Assembly: GCA_037178975.1 (NCBI GenBank)
Contig: JASJZH010000004.1
Location: 1,302,001 to 1,366,000 of the forward strand
Length of the DNA stretch: 64,000 nucleotides
Source: Oscheius tipulae
Lineage: Eukaryota > Nematoda > Chromadorea > Rhabditida > Rhabditidae
Direction of reading: 5' to 3'
Shown here: piece after piece, positions 54,001-64,000 of the stretch
Layout: the number at the start of each line of letters is the position of its first letter
How positions within the stretch are numbered: the first letter of the stretch is position 1
The notes under the pieces: model-generated
What the model saw: the letters and a program-made list of their open reading frames with translations, nothing else
Told to the model about the DNA's origin: nothing
Databases searched by the model: none
Position numbers and translations under genes: made by a program

Positions 54001-56696
54001 CGGTGTGAAGCGTTTTGGTGTAGTGGTGAAACTGGTAAATTACTAAGCATGGCATTAGAAGATGAGCGAAACTGGAGCAGCTATAACTCCAGCAAAACAT
54101 AATTTGTCGTAATCTCTAAAGAAGGAAGTCTAGGAAAAACTATAAGTTGGCTTGGGGGTTTGACTGTAACTAAACGACTCAAGTTGCCAAACCTCATGTT
54201 ACCATCTAAGGTTCTACAAGATTCTTGTTCTCAAAAGGGTTAAAAATAGTTACATGAACAGTATAAAAGCAGAGAACAGCAGTTTTTTGGTTCGCTTTTT
54301 CGCGTTTCGGAAAAATAGTGAATTTCTTGCCGAGGTGACAACTTTATGCTTCCGGGATTGCACATAAGGAAAGTCAACAATTCAGGCTTACTCCGTTGAG
54401 ATACAATACGCTTTCTTACATTGACTTGTTGAAACCTAAAAGATATAGGGTTACCACATAGACTAACTTCCAAACTACAACTACTCCTTTCTTCGGTTCT
54501 CTTGTTTCCATGTTGGGTCATGTCACGAGTTTGCAACCCTACAGCCTTGTTCAGTCTCTCCCAGGTTCGACCGTTTCCAAGCCCAGGCTATTCAGAACCA
54601 TCCTCTCAACCCAATTGTCCTACCTCGTTAGTCCCTGCCAGTCTCCCAATGAGAGCATCTGCTCATAACTGATTGTTTACCTGTCCCCTCCCTCGCATCC
54701 CGTATCAGCTGATCCAACAATGTGTCTTTCCCCAAAAGGTAACAGTAGCCATATATTGACTCTCCGCCCTCTGGCTCTCGTCCCAAAACAAGACAGCTGA
54801 TGCAGGGGCTGCGCGAAACATGATTAGTTGGCATTCGGTCCTCCGTTCGGAAGGGGGAAGAGGGGGCGTGGCTTGACCTCTAGTTGGGGGCTCCAGTGCT
54901 GGCTGTCTGCCAAATTAGAGTCATCCTCTCTCTCACTCTCTCGGACGACTGTCCACCCAGTAATTGATCTCTGACTACAACTGCTATTCCCCATTCTAGT
55001 TTTCAGTAGGAAGAGGCATATTCTGTATGGAACACGGAGGTAAGAATGCTATTTTTTGTGACTCTTGGTGCTTGACAAGACTTTTGGGATGTAAAATGTT
55101 TCAAGAAGAATATGTAAGGGTATCTTCTTCAAAGGACCTTTCCATGCTCTCCGGCAATAACTCCGCCCAGTAATTGGTCTGGAAACCCCGAAATTTTAAA
55201 TTTCTCGGGATGGTCTTTTCAATGTCCTCCAGGAACCTTATTCGTACAGGATGCTTGTTGAAACCTTTATGTTTCACCGCTGTGTGATACTAGGTCCTGC
55301 TGTACTACCTCTGTTAGTTTCCAAGTTTAGTCAATAAAAATAGTTTCAATATCAAGTTAGAAGAGTCGAGAAAAAGATACTAAAACTATTTTAACAAACC
55401 CGCTGTCTCAATCCTAATCTAAGTATTTTAAAAATTCTTTTCCTAATGTTTCAAGAGATCTGTATAAGAGTACTGTCCCTTACGCTAACACTAATCTCCA
55501 TTCAGTTGAAAATGGTCAAATTTCAATATTTGAAAACCAAATTTTCGCCTAAAGTTTGTTGTTTCATGATAAACGTATGAGGACAAACAGGAGCTGAATC
55601 CTATCTTGTTTTTGTCCATCATTTTTTTCTGTGCAAATGTTTCAAGGAATTCATACAATAACTCTGACAGTGATACTGGCAATGCACTTTTTTTTTGGCA
55701 AAACAATACAATTGAACACTTGAACATTTTGCAAAACTATGTTGTTTGACAGAAAAATTATATGGGTCTTGAAGGACAGTGTTCGATAACTTTTTGACAA
55801 TCCAAATGCAAATTTTTTTCTCGATTCCATATTTTCTAGGTCACGATATAAAAACGATATCTGCCTCTGAAATTTTCTTTTTTGTTACAAGCTAATCACG
55901 TGAGAGCCTTGAGATACAGGGTTCAATGTTTAGCATGCCCATTTTCAATGTCCTAATCTAAAAAAAGGCACCCATCCTCCTCTTCCCATCTCTCTCCGTT
56001 CTCCTCTCCATCTACAAAGTGGGCTAAGTCCTCTTACGAGTGTTCTTAGAGCCCCCGAACGAGCCAACGGGAATACTAAACAGCTCCCGAAGAGAAAGAC
56101 AACTTTTGGGACATGCCCTGTCAATGCGTTACTCTCTCTCCCTCTCTCCCATCCAGTAACTGTTGGCTCTTCTCTCTGTCTCCGTCTCCGAAGAAGTAAA
56201 CAAAATTGGAAGAGGAATGGGCGCGTGACGGGAATGGCGAACAGCCATGACAACAACAGCAAGAGAAAACGGGAGGTTGTGGTAGCTTTTTGGGGTAGCG
56301 GTGAAACAAAAAAAAATATAGTAACAAAGCAATGAGACCCAAGTGACTCCAAGTTTTCCGTCCAAAATGACATTCTTTGGTATTTTGAAACTTTTGACAA
56401 GACGTCACTAGTGGAGTGACATTGAGTATGACAATACAGGGAGACGATGTAACATTTTGTTTTAGTTAATGAAGTTGTCAAACGTTAAATGCAGTTCAAA
56501 GAGTAAGATGATTTTTTCGATCCAGGCAAAACAAACATCCTACAGCAAAATAGTTGCTCTAATAGAAACTGGGAAATGTTTTTTGTATTCTGCTTTTTGA
56601 ATACTGTATAATGAATAGCAAATACAGTTACGAAAATTCATACCAGCCCAGTGAAACAAAAAGATCCTGAATTTAGAAGACTCACTACTTATTATA
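51096..56696. other. Large gene-poor interval rich in TGTTTCA and homeodomain-like sites
   Basis: I see no supported exon, although missing nischarin PX exons could be here. TGTTTCA clusters lie at 51274-52706 and 55097-55644. A G/C-richer segment at 52960-53470 contains two related units (TTCCGGTCCTCATTAATTGA at about 53123 and TTCCTGTCCTCATAATAATT at about 53188) with TAATTG-type cores, suggesting an enhancer. Similar C-rich islands lie at 54540-54990 and 55950-56200. Confidence 0.4.
51274..55644. promoter_or_regulatory. TGTTTCA motif cluster (mostly plus strand)
   Basis: Plus-strand copies start at 51349, 51389, 51577, 51861, 51964, 52700, 55097, 55270, 55447, 55560 and 55638; minus-strand copies are at 51274, 52668 and 53903. 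CTGTTTCA in full occurs at 51576 (+) and 52668 (-). Spacing between neighbours is 40-180 bp within the sub-clusters, suitable for separate short transcription units. The piRNA interpretation is inference. Confidence 0.5.
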
Positions 56697-57936
56697 TTGG
56701 GTTGGCATATAAGTCTTTTCGCTTTTTTTAAAAATGTCCTTTGTCTTGTTTACAACAATGACCAAGCTGTTGATATAGCACCTCGTGTAGCTCACTCAGT
56801 CCTCTACCACCACTATGCAAAACACCACTTCCCTTCTTCTTATTCTCCTATCTCTGTTCGTTTTGATCCGGACCATTGATGACCTACCACCCTACGATCT
56901 GCGACATGAGTTCCTCAAAGGCACGAATGGAGCCCAAACGGCGGCTGATATCAACGATGTTCATGGCCAACGGACGACGTCTACGAGGGTATGCCAGTTA
57001 TGGCTCTATCGCTTTCGGTCTGGGGAAAAAATGTCGAAGATGAGCCAAGGTCAACTTTTGATGAATCGAAGCTGCTGCAGCTCGTGAACGAGAACAATCG
57101 GCAGACTATCCGTGAACTAGCAGAGGCATTGTCTATCAGTCATGCCGCAGTGGAACATCATTTGAAGCAATTGGGATTTACGAAGAAACTGGGCACATGG
57201 TTGCCGCATGACCTCAGTGACGCCCAGAAGTGGCAGCGCATGTCCGTCGCCCATTCTCTCCTGTCCAGGTATGAGAGGAAATCCTTTTTACCACGCCTGG
57301 TGACGGGGGATGAGAAGTGGATAATGTATGTAAACTTCCGAAGGAAGCGTCAATGGGTGGGTCCAGGGCAGACACCAAGTCCTGATGTGAAACCCGACAC
57401 CCATCAAAAGAAGATTATACTCTGTGTTTTCTGGGATATCGAAGGAGTGGTGCACTGGGAATTGCTGGATGCTGGAACTACCCTTACGGCCGCCATTTAT
57501 AGCCAGCAACTTGAAAAGGTTGCCGTTGCACTTCGTCAGAAACGGCCGCTGAAGTCGAAAGTCATCCTGCAGATGGACAACGCGCGCCCCCATGTTGCAA
57601 AACTCACTCGCTCCAAGATCCACGACCTGGGTTGGGAGATTTTACCCCATCCTCCATACAGCCCGGACCTTGCCCCTTCCGACTATTATCTGTTCCGGAC
57701 CCTCAACAACGAGATTGGAGGACAACAGTTCGATTCCGACGGCGCACTCAAAACCTGGTTGACAAACTTCTTCGCGTCGAAACCCAAGGTGTTCTACGAG
57801 CGTGGCATCCGTAAGCTACCCGTGAAATGGGCAGACGTGGTGCATCATAATGGTAATTACAACGAATGAAAAAGTTGTTTGGATGTCAATAAATTTTTGC
57901 ATTTGAAAAAGCGAAAAGACTTATATGCCAACCCAA
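56697..57936 (+). mobile_element. mariner-family DNA transposon, full length
   Basis: The element is bounded by TA target duplications (56695-56696 and 57937-57938). Both ends carry the same inverted repeat of about 30 bp, starting TTGGGTTGGCATATAAGTC. Size is about 1240 bp, typical of mariner. It carries one transposase gene with a frame break. The ITRs look nearly identical to each other, so insertion is probably fairly recent. Confidence 0.95.
56875..57869 (+). pseudogene. mariner transposase, one frame shift near an A-run
   Basis: The N-terminal HTH part (LRHEFLKGTNGAQTAADIND, QLWLYRFRSGE) is in a different frame from the rest, which picks up at NVEDEPRSTFDESKL and runs to the stop at 57869. 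The switch lies at a run of six A near 57030. The second HTH (TIRELAEALSISHAAVEHHL) and the catalytic triad regions are intact: TGDEKW, QMDNARPHV and YSPDLAPSDYYLF, the mariner D,D34D arrangement. A single-base homopolymer error or a real inactivating indel could explain the break. Confidence 0.85.
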
Positions 57937-60844
57937 TATTTTTGTTTCGCATGCAGGATAAGCTCCGAGAACGTATGAAAATTATCTTTCGTTTGGGAAC
58001 CTCCGACAACTTTAGCTGTACTCGCTTGGTGTTTGAAATCGCAGGCGACTTCTAAACGATTGTTTGTGGCGACTGAGCATATATGAGAACTTCGAAACAG
58101 CTCACTCTCAAATCCATGTAATGAATACATTAACTGGTATTGAACAAACACGTTAGAGTACTTTGGAAGATTCTGATACAATGATGTTTCAACCATTTCT
58201 TGTATTGGCGCAGGAATTTGATGTACGCTGTCTTTTGTGATTGGCGTTTTATAGAGCGATTGATTATTTTTTCAACTTAGATCCGAATAATAGCGAGTGA
58301 TCATTTCTGCTAGGTGCGTACCCAAAATTTGAAATATTGTTTTTTGCCAACTTCATGTATTGCATTCCTAAACAGTGGGTTTGAAAAGGCTTTAAGTCTG
58401 CTTCGAAGAGTTATTGTAAAGTTATAGTAAGTGAGGCTCAGTGGAAGAAGATTGATCCTTAATTCGCCCCGTTCTTGCAGTTTTTTTTGCCAGGTTTCAG
58501 TTCCGGCGACTATCTTCAACTGGTACTTCGATCTTTTGGTACGGTTTTATAGGCCAGACAAGAACGAAATCCATAGGCTACAAGGAATTTTTGAATTTTT
58601 TGTTTTTTGAAAGAGACGTCAACTCTTCGTTTGATGACTTATTCTGGGGTATATACCAACACTTTGAAACATTATAACATTGAAAAACTAAAAGTTAGGT
58701 CACAACTTAAAATTTTTAGCGTTATTCCTACTCATTTCCCGCCATTTTCGGCATAAACATTTTCCCAAGAACTCCCTAAATGGCCCCTCTCTGGCTGGCG
58801 ACAAAGCAATTAGCGTGCTCGTTATTCCATGCTCAAATTGTGACTGCCTCCCCCGGTCATCCTCCCGTTGTATGAGGGAGTGAAATCCGGCCTCTTTACC
58901 CATGGCTATCGATGGTCCATTGTCCGTGTTCAAGCCATTGTGCCATCGCTCTGGGTCAAGCATCCCTCCCCATCTCTTTCCCTATTCCGGCTGGCTATCC
59001 AGTCCCGAAGAGTGAGGGAGAGAGCCAAATGGTCAATTTTGATGACAGATGGCTGGCCTCCTTGCCTCGCGATATCTGGAGCCTAATCCACCCAGAAAGG
59101 GGACCTGCTGGTCGTATGGCCCTCCCGCGCCCTCGGCATTTGCATAATGAAAATGGTACCGGTGGAGCAATTAGGGTCACTAGGTGAGAGAGGGGGAACA
59201 GAAGGTGTGAGGATAATGGGATGGATAGGTGGGAGAAGGGGGTTGAACAAGGAAAAGGATTTTATGGGTTTGTACACTTATTAAGACAGTGGAGTTCCGA
59301 AATCTCGAAGCTTATGAGGATTTTTTGAAACAAAAATGCATGAGATTCAGTGCCATAACGACTGAAGTTCTACAGACCCAGAAATGCAAGCACTGTTGGA
59401 AAGCAAACAAAAAATCTCTATGTAATTTTCTCTCAGTATATGGGAATATGTGGTTCAAAACGGGGGCATACAGTGAAGTCTAAAAGACTATGTATGAACT
59501 TCTGGAAACAATACAGTTTGTTCATAGTAGTCAAGAGAAGAAACGTCCCAGACTAACCGGGAAATAGACCCTTTTTGTTCCTGGAACACTAGGTAGAACT
59601 TGCACATTGGACCGTGTCACTGTTTATTTTGATTGCGAAAAAAAATGTCACTGCCACCTTACAATATGGAATCATGCACTATTGCTAATTTGTTTACGAT
59701 AATGTCGAAACTTCTAATAAGAGCTTCACCCAAAAAGTTGCCTTTCTCGTCCCAAGTTCGGGAGCTCCCCCCTCCTTGATTTGATTACTTGCTGCCTCGT
59801 TCCAGCTCACTTGAGTTCCTCTCTCGCTGTCTCTCTCTCTCTCTGTCTCTCCCGCCTGTTTACATGCGCTACCTCTGCGAGTCACTCTCAAATAATTGTG
59901 TACCTCTCTCTCCTTGTGTTCTATATGTTACCGCGCGCGAGAGAGACTCTTCTAGCCTTTCCCCCGTTTCTGTAATTGGACCTCTTTTGGTCAACTTTGG
60001 TATGGACTGGTGCTCGTAGGAGAAGTAGGCTATATCAATACTGTGAATCGCCTGTTGAAACATGAAAACCTACAGAAGTTTAGATTGACAAGTCTTCTGT
60101 TATGCAACAAGTTTTGAAAACCAGCCTAAGCCATGGCTTCACTGCTTGGCTAGGAATTCTTGACTTCCAGTGTCTTGCCCGAGCTTCAAGGATCTCTTTT
60201 GTTTCAACTAGAGTACGAAGGTGCAGAGAAGATGGGACAACTGATGGATTCAGTCTGTTTAGGAAATGTACAATCGTGGGTTCTCGAGAAGAAGCAAACT
60301 TGTGGGCTTTCTCTGCATTTCCAAAACAAATTATTGTCACCAAAGCTCGCGGGCTACATAGACCTCTTGAAACATTTTTTTTAAAGGTACACCATTACTC
60401 AAGTATCCAATGCCGTTAAAAAAAATGTGTCATTTTCAACAAGTCTAGAGGTAGCTGGAAAATATTTTTTGCATGTGAAACAAACTTTTTATGTTTCGAC
60501 CAGGTACCAAAGTTCAATACAAACAGCTCAATGAATGTTGGTTGTAGAGGTATCGAAAAACTGTCATTCTTTCCCACCAAGCCAGAAAGTGCTGGCAAGA
60601 AAATTCTTAGAAGAAAAAAATTATACCATTTACCCCCTTACCAGAAGCTGCTATTAACTAATTTCCAGGAGGGGTGTCTGCTGTTTGCACGTCTCATTTA
60701 GCCGCTCATAATCCCATAGTCTCTGTCCACACACACACATAGGCTGCCAAAATTTCGTCTTACCTACTTAAGCGTGCAAATTGTTCTCATTTTTGGGGGC
60801 TCAAAAACATTCATTATCACGCCAAAAACGCTCGAATCTTTCAG
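57937..60844. other. Upstream region of the TMEM121-like gene
   Basis: No supported exon; the missing 5' exon of the downstream gene should be here. C-rich islands at about 58750-59180 and 59740-60000 (with a CT microsatellite at 59820-59860) stand out from A/T-rich surroundings and may be regulatory. TGTTTCA motifs of the right block continue through it. Confidence 0.4.
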
Positions 60845-63800
60845 AGGAAGCTCTCGCATCTGGACGTGACCCGAAGCATCAGTTTGAGGAAGCCATTGAG
60901 GAGCAGGGCGACGAATTTGTGGCCCATTCAGAATACTACGAGGGCGCCGACGAGTTCCCCTTGAAAGCTTGTGACGGAACGGCGGAATCGACTGCCCTGG
61001 TTTTGGCGCCAATCTCGAAATATCATACGATGGCTGTGATCCCTGGTGAGAAAAGATTTTTCTACCTAAAGTCAACAGAGGGTACTTACGGTTCAATGCT
61101 GGACCAGAAGAAATAAGAAGAAGTGAAGGGTGAAACAAGATTTTTTTGGGCTTATATGGTAAAGCAGTTGGTGTACTGTAAGTTATTCTCGGCGCCTGCG
61201 ATGCATTTTCCCGTACATCACTGGTACTTCTCACTTTTCAGGAAAATGCTGTCGCGGACTCCTCGACGGCTTTTCACTCTTCTTCGTGATCGCGCTAGTT
61301 ATCACCCAATTCGGACTGATCAACTACTACTACCATCTGCATGTGGGCAGTAATGTTTGGTGGGTTTTAGTGTTACTGTAAATGACAAAACAAAAAAGCT
61401 GGAGACTACATTCAGAGGAAGATTAGAAGATTTCGTAAAACAGTCGAAAACTATAACTTTCTCGAAAAGCAGAACTTCAACAGTTTTCGATCTACAGCAG
61501 CGCTGAAGAGCGAAAAGAGTTAGGGAACTATTAGACTACACTCATTCCACCCAATGAACACATTTTAGGATGGGCTGGTTCGCTGGAGATGTCATCGTAC
61601 TGGCCAGTTGGATCTTCATAGGAATTCTCATGATCCGCTACAATCAGACTCAGATGGAGGAGGTCTGTAGTGTTGGTTAGTATACTTTTTACGCTTACGA
61701 AACCTCCGAACCAGCAGTCAAATTTTTCCTAGTAATGATCAACTTTTGTTGAAATAGTAGAAGGAAAAATCTTTCACTACCTATTCAAAAGCTAGACAAA
61801 TCTCACTATCTATTGGCATCAGAACAAGCTAAAGATTTTTCCAATTGAGTAAATTTGGGAAACACAAACTTATTTCTAGACGCCAAAGTGAAACATGCCT
61901 GGATTGCCTGGCTCATCTATGCGCTCGTGCTGGTCGGAAAAGTCGCCACCTGCTTCCGCGTCTTCTACAACGAGCTGCCCCCGGGTCCTCTGGACAACAA
62001 TGATAAGCTTTTCGACGATTCGACCTTCAAACTTGGACTTTCTCTCTCCGTTTTGATCTTCATCTTCCTCCTGGAAGCCTGCCACTACACCCCGATTATG
62101 AGCCATCGCCAGCTCTACGTCAGCTACCTGACCACGGCAATCTGTCTAGATCTGATAGACAACATCTACTTCTTGGACCTGCTCTGGCAGTCATTGGTTG
62201 GTTTCCACAGAATTTCAGTTTTCGTTGTAAAACAGAAGTAGGCGACATCGATCACAACGGAGAGAACATAGGGCTGTAACTGTAGAGAGTTAAACATTAA
62301 TCTCAGCCTTTTTGTTTGCTGTACTGTTGAAATTCCAACGAATGTTGGGTCGACAATATGGGAAAGGTCGATTGAAAAAAACATTACAGAGAATATATAG
62401 AACTCTATGTTTAGGCAGTGAAACAAAGGAGTAGTAGGTTTGTTACCATTCAGTATTTTTCTCTAACGTAGACGTATCCCAACATTTCAAAAAAGCCTTG
62501 GATTATATCAGTAGACAATGAACCAAAAAAACTTCTTTCTCATGTCGGAGACTGTACGCGAAACTTTTTTTGGTTGAGTAAAAAGGTGAAGCATGGATGC
62601 AATAATAATACAGTAGAAAACGTGGTCTAGTGATCACTTGTTGGTATTTATTGAAAACCATAAAGAAAGCTTGAGCGCTTTAGAAAACGGGCCGTGTTGT
62701 ATAAGCAGAGTGTGAAACACAAAATGCTGTCCTTGTAGTTTAGTTCATTACTCTAAAGTAAACAGGAATATTTCAGTAAGGAATGAAACAGAAAAGCTAT
62801 AAAATCCGCCCACTTTTCGGTTTCTGAATCCCGAAACTTGACTTTGGATGGTCGCTAATTTGTCTCTATTACTTTCTGCTCACATTTGGCTCTTTTACAA
62901 CAGTATTTTGAAACATTTCCCGATAGTCTCCAAACGAGTTCAAACAAGATGAAACAAGATATGATATCAGTAATGCACTGGTAGCAAAAAACGTCTTTCG
63001 TAATACCAAAAGCCTGAAACAAACATACAATCAAAAATTTCCAGAAGGACGGCTGGAACCTTGAGTTCTGGCTCGACATTGTCATTTTGGGCGTGGCCAT
63101 GTTCAATTTCATCATGCCCACCTTTGCTCTCTTCCGTCTCCGTTTCATCCGTTTCCCTACCGGACTCCTGGTCAGCGACAAGATATGGGCCCTGCTCTAT
63201 GTTCTTCTGGTAAGTATATACCAGCAAATTGGGGGACTATGAGCAAAATTCAGGTCAATGTACCCTTCCTCGGTCTCCGCATCTACCTCTATTACCATCT
63301 GGAGATAGAGAAGACTGGCAGAAAGTGAGTTAGAACATTTTACGTAAAACGAAAAAAAAGGGACCATATGCTCAGTTCCAAGATCTTAGCTTGAATTTGA
63401 AACCTAGAAATCACAACAAGACTGGTCACTCTAAGTTGGACAAAGTTTGCTCATATTCTCTATAGCAAAAGCTGTGGAAAACTTTTTCTGTAAAACACAA
63501 AAAGTTTTCGACAGCTTTTGCTATGGTTATTTTTCTCTCTGGAGACATTATCGGGCTTGGGCTATTTTTTGTGTCTTCCTAAGACAGGTTCATCGCCTTT
63601 TTCAAACTTGTGGAAATCTAAGTAGGCCTTGAAACACAATGATTTTGTAATCATGTTAGAAGATCTAGTGAGACAAACTCAAGTATTCTACTTTTAGGAT
63701 ATCCGTGAAATAAGTAGGACGCAAATTTCTTTCAGGTACGACCCGTCCCTGTTTGCCGTGAAGAACATTGCCATGATCTACATTGCTCTGCGCGAGCTCT

Positions 63801-63889
63801 GGACCCGTCTTCAGTACTGGCGCATGAAGAGACGAGCCGTCGGAGTTCGTGGCGAGCTCGTACCCACCCAGCCTCCTGAGGAAGAATAA
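60845..63889 (+). CDS. TMEM121 (hole)-like multi-pass membrane protein, 5' end missing
   Basis: Exons in phase: 60845-61045, 61242-61359, 61569-61675, 61880-62196, 63045-63209, 63254-63324 and 63736-63889. The first visible exon starts at a TTTCAG acceptor in mid-frame, so a short 5' exon is missing. The N-terminal 65 residues are acidic and hydrophilic; hydrophobic segments then follow (FSLFFVIALVITQFGLI, VIVLASWIFIGILMI, IAWLIYALVLVGKVATCF, LSLSVLIFIFLLEA, FWLDIVILGVAMFNFIM, IWALLYVLLVNVPFLGLRIY). Similarity to TMEM121 is clearest in the RQLYVSYLTTAICLDLIDNI...LW and FAVKNIAMIYIALRELW segments (compare WVALDLLDLLDM..LW and FVGKNVVALATKACTFLEY). The family is membrane-bound; its biochemical role is unclear. 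The stop is at 63887-63889. Confidence 0.6.
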
Positions 63890-64000
63890 GAGTTTTTTGA
63901 CTTCTCCCCCATCAAAAAAACATCTTAATAATCCTAAAAATCACTGCCAAATTGTCATATAGACAGTCTCCTCAAGTATACACTGCATTATTAGTCTACT

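Larger units (their letters stand above)
56302..63636 (-). promoter_or_regulatory. Right block of TGTTTCA motifs, nearly all on the minus strand
   Basis: TGAAACA (TGTTTCA on the minus strand) starts at 56302, 56652, 58665, 59326, 60056, 60368, 60476, 61131, 61889, 62419, 62713, 62784, 62909, 62950, 63015 and 63630; the plus-strand exceptions are 58185 and 60200. Most lie in introns of the plus-strand TMEM121-like gene or its upstream DNA; 61889 is inside an exon. None lies inside the mariner element. Confidence 0.5.

Noticed and set aside
55945-56481. A 178-codon minus-strand open frame as a gene
   Set aside because: Hydrophobic/Arg-rich low-complexity content over a CT-rich island, no splice context and no family resemblance; it also overlaps alternative long frames.
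1-64000. CRISPR arrays, bacterial operons, ribosome binding sites
   Set aside because: Introns, animal gene families and low coding density show this is a eukaryotic nuclear genome; no regularly spaced direct repeats with unique spacers were seen.

Overview
This is invertebrate animal genomic DNA, most likely from a free-living nematode. Genes are split by short introns (often 40-150 bp) with GT..(T)TTCAG/TTTTAG ends. There is a nematode-style 7TM chemoreceptor and an astacin protease. One run of four same-strand genes has intercistronic gaps of only about 160-290 bp, as in trans-spliced operons. The 7-mer TGTTTCA, part of the Ruby core (CTGTTTCA) that lies upstream of Caenorhabditis 21U-RNA (piRNA) genes, occurs about 86 times on both strands by hand count; base composition predicts about 12. 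I cannot name the genus. Gene models were spliced by eye from reading frame, phase and homology remembered from protein families.

Layout. 1-3.5 kb: two minus-strand BED zinc-finger genes, the left one running off the window. 3.5-8.7 kb: no gene, but a one-strand array of TGTTTCA motifs, a 456-bp foldback element and a 23-G tract. 8.7-11.3 kb: a 7TM chemoreceptor (+). 12-15.7 kb: a secreted astacin metalloprotease with three C-terminal PAN/apple-like modules (+). 15.8-18.1 kb: two minus-strand genes I do not recognise. 18.8-21.6 kb: acid sphingomyelinase (+). 22.1-31.8 kb: an operon-like minus-strand cluster, GM130 (GOLGA2), TMEM229, LRR1 and WDR83 in transcription order. 34.5-36.7 kb: an ankyrin-repeat protein (-) with a decayed copy of its 3' end at 37.4-37.6 kb. 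37.9-40.1 kb: a C7orf25/UPF0415 homologue (-). 41.1-45.2 kb: a membrane protein with an EGF-like module (-). 48.9-51.1 kb: the LRR part of a nischarin homologue (-). 51.1-60.8 kb: a gene-poor, motif-rich stretch carrying a mariner transposon (56.7-57.9 kb). 60.8-63.9 kb: a TMEM121-like multi-pass membrane protein (+), incomplete at its 5' end.

The strongest unexplained signal is the TGTTTCA array. It is dense at 0.8-15.4 kb and 46.7-63.7 kb, almost absent across the 24-38 kb gene cluster, and arranged in long same-strand blocks within introns and intergenic DNA. This is what a type-I piRNA gene cluster interleaved with ordinary genes would look like, and small-RNA data would test it directly. 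Other recurrent structure includes CT-rich (TCTCTGTC)n tracts inside many introns, a short TAACTGTGGCC repeat scattered through the introns of the operon, and several small inverted-repeat elements.
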